Positions 1-5,029 of a DNA stretch of 5,919 nucleotides are shown one piece after another (the first letter of the stretch is position 1; every line of letters starts with the position of its first letter). The notes beneath the pieces are model-generated. The model had not been told where the DNA came from and ran no database searches. It was given only the letters and a program-made list of their open reading frames with translations. This DNA is from Chloroflexota bacterium. Lineage in GTDB: Bacteria; Chloroflexota; UBA6077. The position numbers and the translations under genes were made by a program. The DNA is taken from the NCBI GenBank assembly GCA_021786215.1, contig JAJYNT010000080.1, forward strand, positions 1 through 5,919, read 5' to 3'.

Positions 1-12
1 GCACTCAGAACT

Positions 13-17
13 AGGAG
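13..17 (+). promoter_or_regulatory. Ribosome binding site of trpB2
   Basis: AGGAG at the head of a purine GA repeat (about 13-26), ending 11 bases before ATG 29. No other in-frame ATG, GTG or TTG with a better site is visible within the 28 bases upstream. The promoter must lie outside the window. Confidence 0.6.
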
Positions 18-28
18 AGAGAGAGACG

Positions 29-1396
29 ATGAACGCAGCACAACGCGCGACCAAGATACTGCTGGACGAGAGCGAGATGCCCACCTCCTGGTACAACGTG
101 GCGGCCGACCTGCCGAAGCCGCTGGACCCGCCGCTCCACCCGGGCACCGGCAAACCGCTGGGCCCCCAGGACCTGGCGCCCCTCTTCCCGATGGCGCTGA
201 TCCAGCAGGAGGTATCGCAGGAGCGATACATCGAGATCCCGGAGGAGGTACAGGAGATCTACCGGCTCTGGAGGCCCACGCCCCTGTACCGGGCGCGGAA
301 CCTCGAAAGGGCGCTGGATACGCCGGCCAAGATCTACTACAAGTACGAAGGGGCCAGCCCCGCCGGAAGCCACAAGCTGAACACCGCCGCGGCCCAGGCC
401 TACTACAACAAGAAGGAGGGGATAAAGCGGCTGTCCACCGAGACTGGCGCCGGACAGTGGGGAAGCGCCCTATCCATGGCTTGCTCCTTCTTCGGCCTCG
501 AGTGCAAGGTGTACATGGTGAAGGTGAGCTATCATCAGAAGCCGTACCGGCGTTCCCTGATCGAGACCTTCGGCGCGACCGTGGTGCCGAGCCCCAGCCG
601 GGACACCGCCGCCGGGAGGGCTATCCTGGAGATGGATCCGGAATCCCGGGGCAGCCTCGGGGTTGCCATCAGCGAGGCGGTGGAGGACGCCGCCACCCGG
701 GAAGATACCCATTACTCCCTGGGGAGCGTGCTGAACCACGTCCTGCTCCACCAGACGGTTATCGGCCTGGAGGCGAAGAAGCAACTGGAAAAGGTGGATG
801 CCTTCCCGGACATCGTGGTGGGCTGCGTCGGCGGTGGCAGCAACTTCGGTGGGATCGCATTCCCGTTCCTGCAGGACCGGCTGGCCGGGAAGAAGGCTCA
901 GTTCATTGCCGCCGAGCCCGCGGCCTGCCCAAGCCTGACCAAGGGTGTCTACGCCTACGATTTCGGCGATACCGCCAAGCTGGCGCCGGTTGCCAAGATG
1001 TACACCCTGGGCCACAGCTTCATGCCGGCCGGCATCCACGCGGGTGGGCTTCGCTATCACGGCATGGCGCCGCTGGTGAGCGCGCTCTACGACCAGGGAC
1101 TGATCGACGCCGTGGCTCTGCCGCAGCTTGGGGTCTTCGCCGCGGCCGTGCAGTTCGCCAGGACCGAAGGGTTAGTGGTGGCGCCGGAGTCGGCTCACGC
1201 CGTCAAGGCGGCAGTGGACGAGGCGCTCAAGTGCAAGGAGAGCGGAGAGGCAAAGACCATCCTGTTCAACCTGAGCGGCCACGGCAACTTCGATATGGCC
1301 GCCTACGACGCCTACTTCGCCGGTCAGCTGCAGGACTACGAGTATCCCGAGGCCAAGGTGCAGGAGGCCCTAGCCGACCTTCCCAAGGTCGGATAG
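29..1396 (+). CDS. trpB2: Tryptophan synthase beta chain, TrpB2-type (PLP enzyme)
   Basis: A complete 455-residue protein of the TrpB2 subfamily, a cytosolic PLP enzyme that joins indole with L-serine (or, in some members, O-phosphoserine) to give tryptophan. Visible landmarks: N-terminal extension with [12 protein letters not shown] (about 18-29), substrate-entry segment [12 protein letters not shown] (82-93), PLP lysine in GSHKLNTA (K116), TETGAGQWG (137-145) for the carboxylate of the amino acid, glycine loop [11 protein letters not shown] (265-275) for the PLP phosphate, [12 protein letters not shown] (380-391), and NLSGHGNFD (414-422), whose serine faces the PLP ring nitrogen. The [12 protein letters not shown] wording and the roughly 450-residue length separate it from classical TrpB1 (about 400 residues). 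An AGGAG site at 13-17 lies 11 bases before ATG 29 in a GA-rich run; the spacing is slightly long. No trpA or other trp gene follows, so it looks like a stand-alone unit, perhaps for indole salvage. Family call is firm; physiological role is inferred. Confidence 0.95.
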   Translation: MNAAQRATKILLDESEMPTSWYNVAADLPKPLDPPLHPGTGKPLGPQDLAPLFPMALIQQEVSQERYIEIPEEVQEIYRLWRPTPLYRARNLERALDTPAKIYYKYEGASPAGSHKLNTAAAQAYYNKKEGIKRLSTETGAGQWGSALSMACSFFGLECKVYMVKVSYHQKPYRRSLIETFGATVVPSPSRDTAAGRAILEMDPESRGSLGVAISEAVEDAATREDTHYSLGSVLNHVLLHQTVIGLEAKKQLEKVDAFPDIVVGCVGGGSNFGGIAFPFLQDRLAGKKAQFIAAEPAACPSLTKGVYAYDFGDTAKLAPVAKMYTLGHSFMPAGIHAGGLRYHGMAPLVSALYDQGLIDAVALPQLGVFAAAVQFARTEGLVVAPESAHAVKAAVDEALKCKESGEAKTILFNLSGHGNFDMAAYDAYFAGQLQDYEYPEAKVQEALADLPKVG

Positions 1397-1450
1397 GATT
1401 ACAAATCGGAAATGGGTGTGCGGCGGCGCCGCACACCCATTTCCAATCCT
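1395..1450. terminator. Bidirectional terminator between trpB2 and ald
   Basis: An 18-bp perfect inverted repeat with a single central base, 1408-1425 (GGAAATGGGTGTGCGGCG) against 1427-1444. A further outer pair AGGATT (1395-1400) and AATCCT (1445-1450) extends the stem across a 7-base bulge. It starts within the trpB2 stop codon and ends 8 bases before the ald stop at 1459. The genes converge, so one structure can end both transcripts. T-rich tails are only moderate on either side (CCTTCCTCTATTT rightward, GATTTGTAATCC leftward), so it is a strong hairpin with weak U-tracts. Confidence 0.85.
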
Positions 1451-1458
1451 TCCTCTAT

Positions 1459-2571
1459 TTACAGCAGCTTCGCCAGTGGTACGTACTCGTACCCGAACGC
1501 GTCGGCGACCGCTTGATAGGTGACCTTACCCCTGTATGTGTTGACCCCCTTGGCCAGATCTGGCATCTGCCGGACCGCCTCGGCGAAGCCCAGCTTTGCC
1601 AGCTTCGACGCGTAGGGTAGGGTAGCGTTGGACAAACCGTAGGTGGAGGTCCTGGGGACCGCCCCCGGCATGTTCGGCACCGCGTAGTGAACCACACCAT
1701 CGACCAGATAGGTGGGATGGCTGTGGCTGGTGACGTGGGAGGTCTCGATGCAGCCCCCCTGGTCCACCGCCACGTCGATGACCACGCTCCCCGGCTTCAT
1801 GGTGGAAACCATCTCCCTGGTCACCAGCTTCGGTGCCTTCGCACCGGCGATCAGCACCGATCCGATCACCACATCGGCGGTGGAAACCGCGTCGGCGATG
1901 TTCCTGGGGTTGGAGCTAAGGGTGGTGAGGTTGCCGTGGAGCACCTCGTCCAGATAGCGCAATCGAGGAAGATCCCGATCGATCAGCGTGACGTGGGCCC
2001 CCATGCCCAGGGCGATTTTCGCCGCATTGGTCCCAACGGTGCCCGCGCCGATGATCACCACGTCGGAGGGGCGAACCCCCGGGATGCCGCCCAGCAACTT
2101 GCCGCGGCCGCCGTGCGGCTCCTCCAGAAAATGGGCCGCCACCTGAATTGACATCCGGCCCGCCACCTCGCTCATCGGTATCAACAGCGGCAGCGACCGG
2201 TCGGGCATCTCCACCGTCTCATAGGCTATGCCAGTGATCCTCTTCTCCATCATGGCCCTGGTCAGCCCCGGCTCCGCGGCCAAATGAAGATAGGTGAACA
2301 GCAGTAGCCCGTCCCGAAACAGCCCGTACTCGGAGGGGAGCGGTTCCTTCACCTTGAGCACCATATCGGCCTCGCGATAGGCGTCCTCGTGTTTCACAAG
2401 GATGGCCCCCGCGCGCACGTACTCCTCGTCGACGAAGCCGCTTCCCACCCCGGCGCCGGTTTCCACCAGCACCCTGTGCCCCGTGCTGGCCAACAGCTCC
2501 ACACCCCCTGGGGTAGCAGCCACACGGAATTCGTTGTCTTTGATCTCCTTGGGCACCCCGATGATCATCAT
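1459..2571 (-). CDS. ald: Alanine dehydrogenase
   Basis: NAD-dependent L-alanine dehydrogenase, which reversibly interconverts alanine with pyruvate, ammonia and NADH in the cytosol; it links nitrogen assimilation or alanine catabolism to central carbon. Full length, 369-370 residues, the family norm. Numbering from the second methionine: IIGVPKEIKDNEFRVAATP with R15, KVKEP with K74, FTYLHLA with H95 (the positions equivalent to pyruvate-binding and catalytic residues R15, K75 and H96 of characterised Ald), Rossmann loop IGAGTVGTNAAKIA (about 173-186) followed by acidic D198 after VTLI, VIDVAVDQGG with D269, and NMPGAVPRTSTYGL (299-312). Two ATGs are adjacent (2571 and 2568). GGAGGG at 2575-2580 is 3 bases from the first and 6 from the second, and family members begin MIIGVPKEI, so 2568 is the likelier start. 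Transcribed leftward from its own promoter, convergent with trpB2. Confidence 0.96.
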   Translation of the reverse strand: MMIIGVPKEIKDNEFRVAATPGGVELLASTGHRVLVETGAGVGSGFVDEEYVRAGAILVKHEDAYREADMVLKVKEPLPSEYGLFRDGLLLFTYLHLAAEPGLTRAMMEKRITGIAYETVEMPDRSLPLLIPMSEVAGRMSIQVAAHFLEEPHGGRGKLLGGIPGVRPSDVVIIGAGTVGTNAAKIALGMGAHVTLIDRDLPRLRYLDEVLHGNLTTLSSNPRNIADAVSTADVVIGSVLIAGAKAPKLVTREMVSTMKPGSVVIDVAVDQGGCIETSHVTSHSHPTYLVDGVVHYAVPNMPGAVPRTSTYGLSNATLPYASKLAKLGFAEAVRQMPDLAKGVNTYRGKVTYQAVADAFGYEYVPLAKLL

Positions 2572-2574
2572 CGA

Positions 2575-2580
2575 CCCTCC
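2575..2580 (-). promoter_or_regulatory. Ribosome binding site deciding the ald start
   Basis: GGAGGG on the minus strand is followed by TCG-ATG-ATG-ATC. The 6-base spacing to the second ATG (2568) is more usual than the 3-base spacing to the first (2571), and the resulting N-terminus MIIGVPKEI matches known Ald proteins. Confidence 0.75.
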
Positions 2581-2643
2581 AACGCAGATCGAACCCGAGT
2601 GATCTTGGGCTCGCTGCCAATGCCTGGGTTTCTCCCTACCAAG

Positions 2644-2672
2644 ATTGTAGCCCCGGTTTCAACCAGCAGCAA
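2644..2672 (-). promoter_or_regulatory. Sigma70-like promoter for ald
   Basis: On the minus strand TTGCTG (2672-2667) is followed after exactly 17 bases by TACAAT (2649-2644). The -10 box matches the consensus at five of six positions; the -35 matches only TTG. Expected start is near 2637, leaving a leader of about 65 bases before the ald ribosome site. It lies downstream of the pfkA terminator palindrome, consistent with independent transcription of ald. Confidence 0.5.
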
Positions 2673-2726
2673 GGGTGCCACGAACCGGGCCTCGACCCTA
2701 TCCGTCAAGTCGCGCCTCACTACAAT

Positions 2727-2754
2727 GCGGGGGTGGTTCGCGAACCACCCCCGC
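2727..2754. terminator. 28-bp perfect palindrome, probable pfkA terminator
   Basis: GCGGGGGTGGTTCG (2727-2740) is followed directly by its exact reverse complement (2741-2754). As RNA it would form a GC-rich stem with a small TCGCGA-region loop. It lies 43 bases past the pfkA stop and before the ald promoter. On the minus strand the following bases are ATTGTAGTG, so the U-tract is poor. Termination is the likeliest role; a protein-binding site is possible. Confidence 0.65.
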
Positions 2755-2776
2755 CGCCGGTATCAGCGTCGTTCTC

Positions 2777-2789
2777 GGTAGCGGCTACC
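2777..2789. repeat. Short inverted repeat after pfkA
   Basis: GGTAGC-G-GCTACC lies 8 bases past the pfkA stop codon. The six-base arms around one base are too short for a convincing terminator alone; it may be an accessory hairpin to the larger palindrome at 2727-2754. Confidence 0.4.
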
Positions 2790-2796
2790 TGCCACC

Positions 2797-3768
2797 CTAA
2801 GCGGAGAGCACGTTTGCCAAACGATACAGATCCATGTTAATCGGCTTCAGTTGGCCGGCCACCCGCTCAAGGGGAGTGGTGGTCACTTCATCTCGGATGA
2901 GACCCACCAGCACGCCGCTCTCGCCCCGGAATATCAGCTCCGCGGCCCGTCCTCCCAGTCGTGAAGCCAGCAGCCGGTCGAAAGCTGTGGGACTGCCACC
3001 CCGCTGCACATGTCCGAGGATTGTCTCCCTCAGCTCGAAGCCCAGCTGCTCCTGATGGCTCCTGAAGTGATTCATCAGGGCCAGTGCATTGCAGCTTGAT
3101 CCCTCGGCAACCACCACGATGGCGTGCGGCTTCCCTCGGGCATAGGCCGCTCGCAGCTCACTGGCAACCGATTCGGGATCGGTGGGTACCTCCGGGATCA
3201 CCACCATCTCGGCCCCTCCGGCTATGCCGGCCATCAGGGCCAGGTAGCCGCACTCCCGACCCATCACCTCCACCACGAAAGCACGATGATGGGAGGATGC
3301 CGTGTCCTTCAGCCGGTCGATGGCCTCCAACGCCGTGTTCAGCGCGGTGTCGACCCCGATGGTGATGTCGGATCCGACCAGATCGTTGTCTATGGTAGAG
3401 GCCACCCCGATCACGGGAAAGCCCATCTGCAGCAGGGAATAGGCCCCGGTCTGGGAGCCGTTGCCGCCAATGACCACCAATCCCTCCACGCCCTGCTCCG
3501 CCAGGTGGGCCAGGGCCTGCCTGCGTCCCTCCTCGGTGCGGAACTGGGGGCTACGGGCGCTACCCAGGATGGTGCCACCCCGCTGGATGATGCCCCCGAC
3601 ATCACGAGCGGAAAGGGGTGCCATCACACCGTCCACCAGTCCGGCGAAGCCTCGACTGACCCCCAGAACCTCCATACCGAAGTCGATCCCCGATCTGACC
3701 ACAGCCCTGATGGCAGCGTTCATTCCCGGGGCGTCACCGCCGCTGGTTAGCACCGCGATCCGCTTCAT
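2797..3768 (-). CDS. pfkA: 6-phosphofructokinase, ATP-type
   Basis: Phosphorylates fructose 6-phosphate to fructose 1,6-bisphosphate, the committed glycolytic step, in the cytosol. The 323 residues match the short bacterial PfkA form. Landmarks, close to E. coli numbering: GGDAPGMNAAIRAVVR (10-25, with R21 and R25 of the effector site), GGTILGSARSPQFR (64-77, R72 of the ATP site), GGNGSQTGA (101-109), TIDND (125-129, catalytic base D127), R162, VMGRECG (168-174), E187, K213, and GHVQRGGSPTAFDR (252-265). G104 fits ATP use rather than the D104/K124 signature of pyrophosphate-dependent enzymes. Two positions differ from E. coli and Geobacillus PfkA: N103 replaces the Mg-binding aspartate of GGDGS, and S124 replaces glycine. 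AAGGAGG lies 7 bases before ATG 3768. No pyruvate kinase gene, a frequent pfkA partner, is adjacent. Confidence 0.95.
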   Translation of the reverse strand: MKRIAVLTSGGDAPGMNAAIRAVVRSGIDFGMEVLGVSRGFAGLVDGVMAPLSARDVGGIIQRGGTILGSARSPQFRTEEGRRQALAHLAEQGVEGLVVIGGNGSQTGAYSLLQMGFPVIGVASTIDNDLVGSDITIGVDTALNTALEAIDRLKDTASSHHRAFVVEVMGRECGYLALMAGIAGGAEMVVIPEVPTDPESVASELRAAYARGKPHAIVVVAEGSSCNALALMNHFRSHQEQLGFELRETILGHVQRGGSPTAFDRLLASRLGGRAAELIFRGESGVLVGLIRDEVTTTPLERVAGQLKPINMDLYRLANVLSA

Positions 3769-3793
3769 GCGATTTCCTCCTTGCTGAACAGGA

Positions 3794-3815
3794 AGGGCGT
3801 ACGGCCGTACGCCCT
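3794..3815. promoter_or_regulatory. 22-bp perfect palindrome in the pfkA leader (operator or leader hairpin)
   Basis: AGGGCGTACGG (3794-3804) is followed directly by its exact reverse complement (3805-3815). It lies between the predicted pfkA promoter and the AAGGAGG site, at about +11 to +32 of the transcript. In that place it could be a repressor operator, a roadblock site or a 5' hairpin. A terminator is less likely because no U-tract follows (TTCCTGTTCAGC). No regulator gene is in the window to name it. Confidence 0.55.
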
Positions 3816-3831
3816 GTGAAACCCGACCATA

Positions 3832-3860
3832 AAGATAGACGACTTGAGGGCTCCGTGCAA
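3832..3860 (-). promoter_or_regulatory. Sigma70-like promoter for pfkA
   Basis: On the minus strand TTGCAC (3860-3855) is followed after 17 bases by TATCTT (3837-3832). Matches are three of six and four of six, so it is a modest promoter with ideal spacing and the right place. Predicted start near 3825 gives a leader of about 57 bases containing the 3794-3815 palindrome. Confidence 0.45.
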
Positions 3861-4002
3861 CCTGAGTGGGGGCGATCGCTCTTGCGCGCTGGCTCAGAGC
3901 GTCCAGGAACGGCTACTCCACCCGGCTACCGGAGAACGGGTACAGCAAGGAGCGTGCAAGTAGGTGGATGCTCGGGATCTGAAGACCGGCGAGCCGCGGA
4001 GG
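3861..4002. other. Non-coding gap between the fdx-like A stop and the pfkA promoter
   Basis: No gene with credible start, ribosome site or protein signature is seen in either strand. Contents: GCGATCGC (3872-3879); complementary segments CTTGCGCGCT (3881-3890) and AGCGTGCAAG (3951-3960) that pair over ten positions with one G-U only if read rightward; ACCCG/CGGGT (3920-3924 and 3937-3941) inside it; and GCTCG/CGAGC (3970-3974 and 3990-3994), which could be a weak hairpin after the leftward ferredoxin gene. I recognise no known riboswitch, tRNA or small RNA. Confidence 0.4.
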
Positions 4003-4245
4003 TCACGCCCCGTCGTTCCCCTGAAGCAGGGCTAGCAACTCCTGCCACTCATCCTCGGTCTCAACGTGCATGACCGCTCCGGGGGCGCAGTACTGAACGC
4101 AGGTGCCGCAGTTGCGACACTTGTCCAGGTCATACTCCACGCGACCCGTCTCACTACTGTAGTAGAGGGCATTGGCATCGCAGATCGTGACCGCGGGGCA
4201 ACCCTCCACCCCGTCACAGATATGGTAATCCACGACCACCGGCAT
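4003..4245 (-). CDS. Small ferredoxin-like iron-sulfur protein A (seven cysteines)
   Basis: An 80-residue protein with a ferredoxin layout, presumably a cytosolic electron carrier or an Fe-S accessory subunit; partner unknown. Second-half motif C43-x2-C46-x2-C49-x3-C53 (CRNCGTCVQYCAPGA) is a normal 4Fe-4S signature. The first half has C10-x5-C16-x5-C22 (CDGVEGCPAVTICDANAL). V13 stands where the middle cysteine of C-x2-C-x2-C would be, and the third cysteine is followed by Asp rather than Pro. By classical ferredoxin pairing, C43/C46/C49 plus C22 complete one 4Fe-4S cluster, while C10/C16/C53 leave the other with three ligands (3Fe-4S or a labile cluster; inference). The C-terminus is acidic (ETEDEWQELLALL). 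AAGGAGG at 4254-4260 lies 8 bases before ATG 4245. Divergent from its paralogue at 4464, sharing the operator-like region between them. Confidence 0.85.
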   Translation of the reverse strand: MPVVVDYHICDGVEGCPAVTICDANALYYSSETGRVEYDLDKCRNCGTCVQYCAPGAVMHVETEDEWQELLALLQGNDGA

Positions 4246-4253
4246 GGCGGCAA

Positions 4254-4260
4254 CCTCCTT
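4254..4260 (-). promoter_or_regulatory. Strong ribosome binding site of fdx-like A
   Basis: AAGGAGG on the minus strand, 8 bases before ATG 4245, the full anti-16S match. It fixes the start at MPVVVDYHIC. Confidence 0.8.
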
Positions 4261-4298
4261 GGCCTTGGTAGGGGAGCGGCTCTGCCCGGCGAGCTTGG

Positions 4299-4312
4299 CC
4301 GGCTTCGGCCGG
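4299..4312. repeat. CCGGC-TTCG-GCCGG hairpin in the fdx-like A leader
   Basis: Five-base arms around TTCG. Read rightward it makes a C(UUCG)G tetraloop, which is especially stable, but the expected leader transcript is leftward, where the loop reads CGAA. It lies between the predicted leftward start (near 4359) and the ribosome site. Function unknown. Confidence 0.35.
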
Positions 4313-4365
4313 AAATCGTCCCCCTGACCGCCTCGTGATGTTTCGCTTGACGGCCAGGCGCGGGC

Positions 4366-4374
4366 ATTATACCA
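4366..4374 (-). promoter_or_regulatory. Extended -10 promoter element for fdx-like A
   Basis: Minus-strand TGGTATAAT, a perfect TATAAT (4371-4366) preceded by the TGn extension (4374-4372). No good -35 is seen 16-18 bases upstream (GTATAC region), and that is exactly where the operator-like palindrome lies. Expected start near 4359, giving a leader of about 114 bases. Confidence 0.65.
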
Positions 4375-4393
4375 TATACCCCCACGGGGTATA
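4375..4393. promoter_or_regulatory. CsoR/CstR-type operator, site 1
   Basis: TATACCCCCACGGGGTATA: perfect 8-base arms around CAC. The ATACCC...GGGTAT pattern is that of operators for the CsoR family of copper, persulfide and related repressors, as for the B. subtilis copZA operator. It abuts the TGGTATAAT element of the leftward ferredoxin gene and fills the -10/-35 spacer, the right place for repression. No CsoR-like gene is in the window, so the regulator and its signal are inferred. Confidence 0.65.
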
Positions 4394-4408
4394 CTCCCGT
4401 TGGGTATA
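4390..4408. promoter_or_regulatory. CsoR/CstR-type operator, degenerate site 2
   Basis: TATACTCCCGTTGGGTATA overlaps site 1 by four bases (TATA). Outer arms TATAC/GTATA and core CCC-GTT-GGG resemble site 1 but are not in perfect register. Centres are about 15-16 bases apart, roughly one and a half helical turns. TATACT (4390-4395) inside it could also be the -10 box of the rightward ferredoxin gene, although no good -35 accompanies it. Confidence 0.45.
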
Positions 4409-4452
4409 TCCAGAGCCGGATATCGCTCCCGTAGCCGATGAGTTCAACCGAC

Positions 4453-4456
4453 GAGG
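4453..4456 (+). promoter_or_regulatory. Ribosome binding site of fdx-like B
   Basis: GAGG, 7 bases before ATG 4464. Weaker than the AAGGAGG of the divergent partner, suggesting lower translation. Confidence 0.6.
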
Positions 4457-4463
4457 TAGCTAG

Positions 4464-4745
4464 ATGATCAGTGTCAACACCAGCCGTTGCCCTCAGAACC
4501 ACCGCTGTCCCAGTCTTCGGGTCTGTCCGACGGGAGCCCTCCAGCAGGAGGGTTTCAACGCCCCATTCATCGACCAGGAGCTGTGCATAGACTGCGGCAG
4601 GTGCACATACGCGTGCCCCGTCTTCTCTCAGGTCCGCGATGAGGCCCCCGCAGGGAACAACGGACACCCCAAGAACGGGGAGACGGCCGCGGATACGACG
4701 GGGTTGGGCGGGGTATTCCGTAGGTTTCATCGAGAAACCCAGTAG
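4464..4745 (+). CDS. Small ferredoxin-like iron-sulfur protein B (CPQNHRCP type)
   Basis: A 93-residue relative of the divergent fdx-like A. First-half motif C9-PQNHR-C15-PSLRV-C21-PTGAL, then FIDQEL and a normal C41-x2-C44-x2-C47-x3-C51-P (CIDCGRCTYACPVF). The CPQNHRCP...CPTGAL wording recalls small 4Fe-4S proteins seen in clostridia and related anaerobes (from memory, partner unknown). As in A there are exactly seven cysteines, and N12 occupies the place of the middle cysteine of motif 1. One cluster (C41/C44/C47 plus C21) is complete; the other has three cysteines (C9, C15, C51), with H13 or N12 as conceivable extra ligands. From about residue 58 the tail is polar, without motif (RDEAPAGNNGHPKNGETAA), ending basic (RRFHRETQ); paralogue A lacks it. 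No signal peptide or membrane segment. Controlled with A through the shared intergenic region; followed by a 24-bp terminator palindrome. Confidence 0.85.
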   Translation: MISVNTSRCPQNHRCPSLRVCPTGALQQEGFNAPFIDQELCIDCGRCTYACPVFSQVRDEAPAGNNGHPKNGETAADTTGLGGVFRRFHRETQ

Positions 4746-4772
4746 AGGCAAACGGGTGCCCTCCCCCCGTTT

Positions 4773-4796
4773 GGGGCCGGCAGCGCTGCCGGCCCC
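4773..4796 (+). terminator. Terminator palindrome after fdx-like B
   Basis: GGGGCCGGCAGC (4773-4784) is followed directly by its exact reverse complement (4785-4796), 27 bases past the stop codon. Downstream the strand is pyrimidine-rich (CTTTCC, then TCTCTTCTTTCC by 4840) but has no clean U-run. A GC-rich terminator is the simplest reading. Confidence 0.7.
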
Positions 4797-5015
4797 TCGC
4801 CTGGCCTTTCCCCACCCATGGTCTCTTCTTTCCATCCCCTGCTCGGCATAACCCTTGCTGGACTCAACTGTGGATCACGGTTCCCAGCGCTGTCTGGAGG
4901 GCTCCACCGGGGCGGGACTGGGACACCGAAGCCAAATTCAGACGATGCGCCCCCTTTACAACCCTGGAGGGCAGGCCTAGACTCCCAATGGGTGGTGTAT
5001 TGGGCAATACTCGGC

Positions 5016-5021
5016 AAAGGA
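5016..5021 (+). promoter_or_regulatory. Ribosome binding site deciding the acetyltransferase start
   Basis: AAAGGA, 8 bases before ATG 5030. It supports 5030 over the in-frame ATGs at 4988 and 5021. No convincing promoter was found in the 190-base gap after the upstream terminator. Confidence 0.65.
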
Positions 5022-5029
5022 TGTGGATC

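Noticed and set aside
13..26. GA repeat before trpB2 as a slippage or phase-variation tract
   Set aside because: Only a short GA run overlapping the ribosome site; a purine-rich leader is the simpler explanation, and no frame switch would follow since it is untranslated.
457..1620. A 387-residue plus-strand frame overlapping trpB2
   Set aside because: Low-complexity Gly/Arg-rich translation in an alternative frame of a certain gene, running through the terminator hairpin.
2797..3768. Pyrophosphate-dependent rather than ATP-dependent phosphofructokinase
   Set aside because: The diagnostic D104 and K124 are absent (G104, S124 instead) and the length matches ATP-type short PfkA.
3872..3879. 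GCGATCGC octamer, the HIP1 motif of cyanobacteria
   Set aside because: Only one copy was noticed and nothing else suggests a cyanobacterium; chance is likely in GC-rich DNA.
3816..4073. An 85-residue plus-strand frame between pfkA and fdx-like A
   Set aside because: No ribosome site, a composition of Arg/Gly/Pro typical of chance frames, and it overlaps the pfkA promoter and the end of the ferredoxin gene.
4032..4835. A 267-residue open frame on the minus strand spanning both ferredoxin genes and their intergenic region
   Set aside because: It runs through the operator and promoter region, is rich in Arg/Pro/Gly as expected of a GC-rich shadow frame, has no protein motif, and the two ferredoxins have clear cysteine motifs and ribosome sites.
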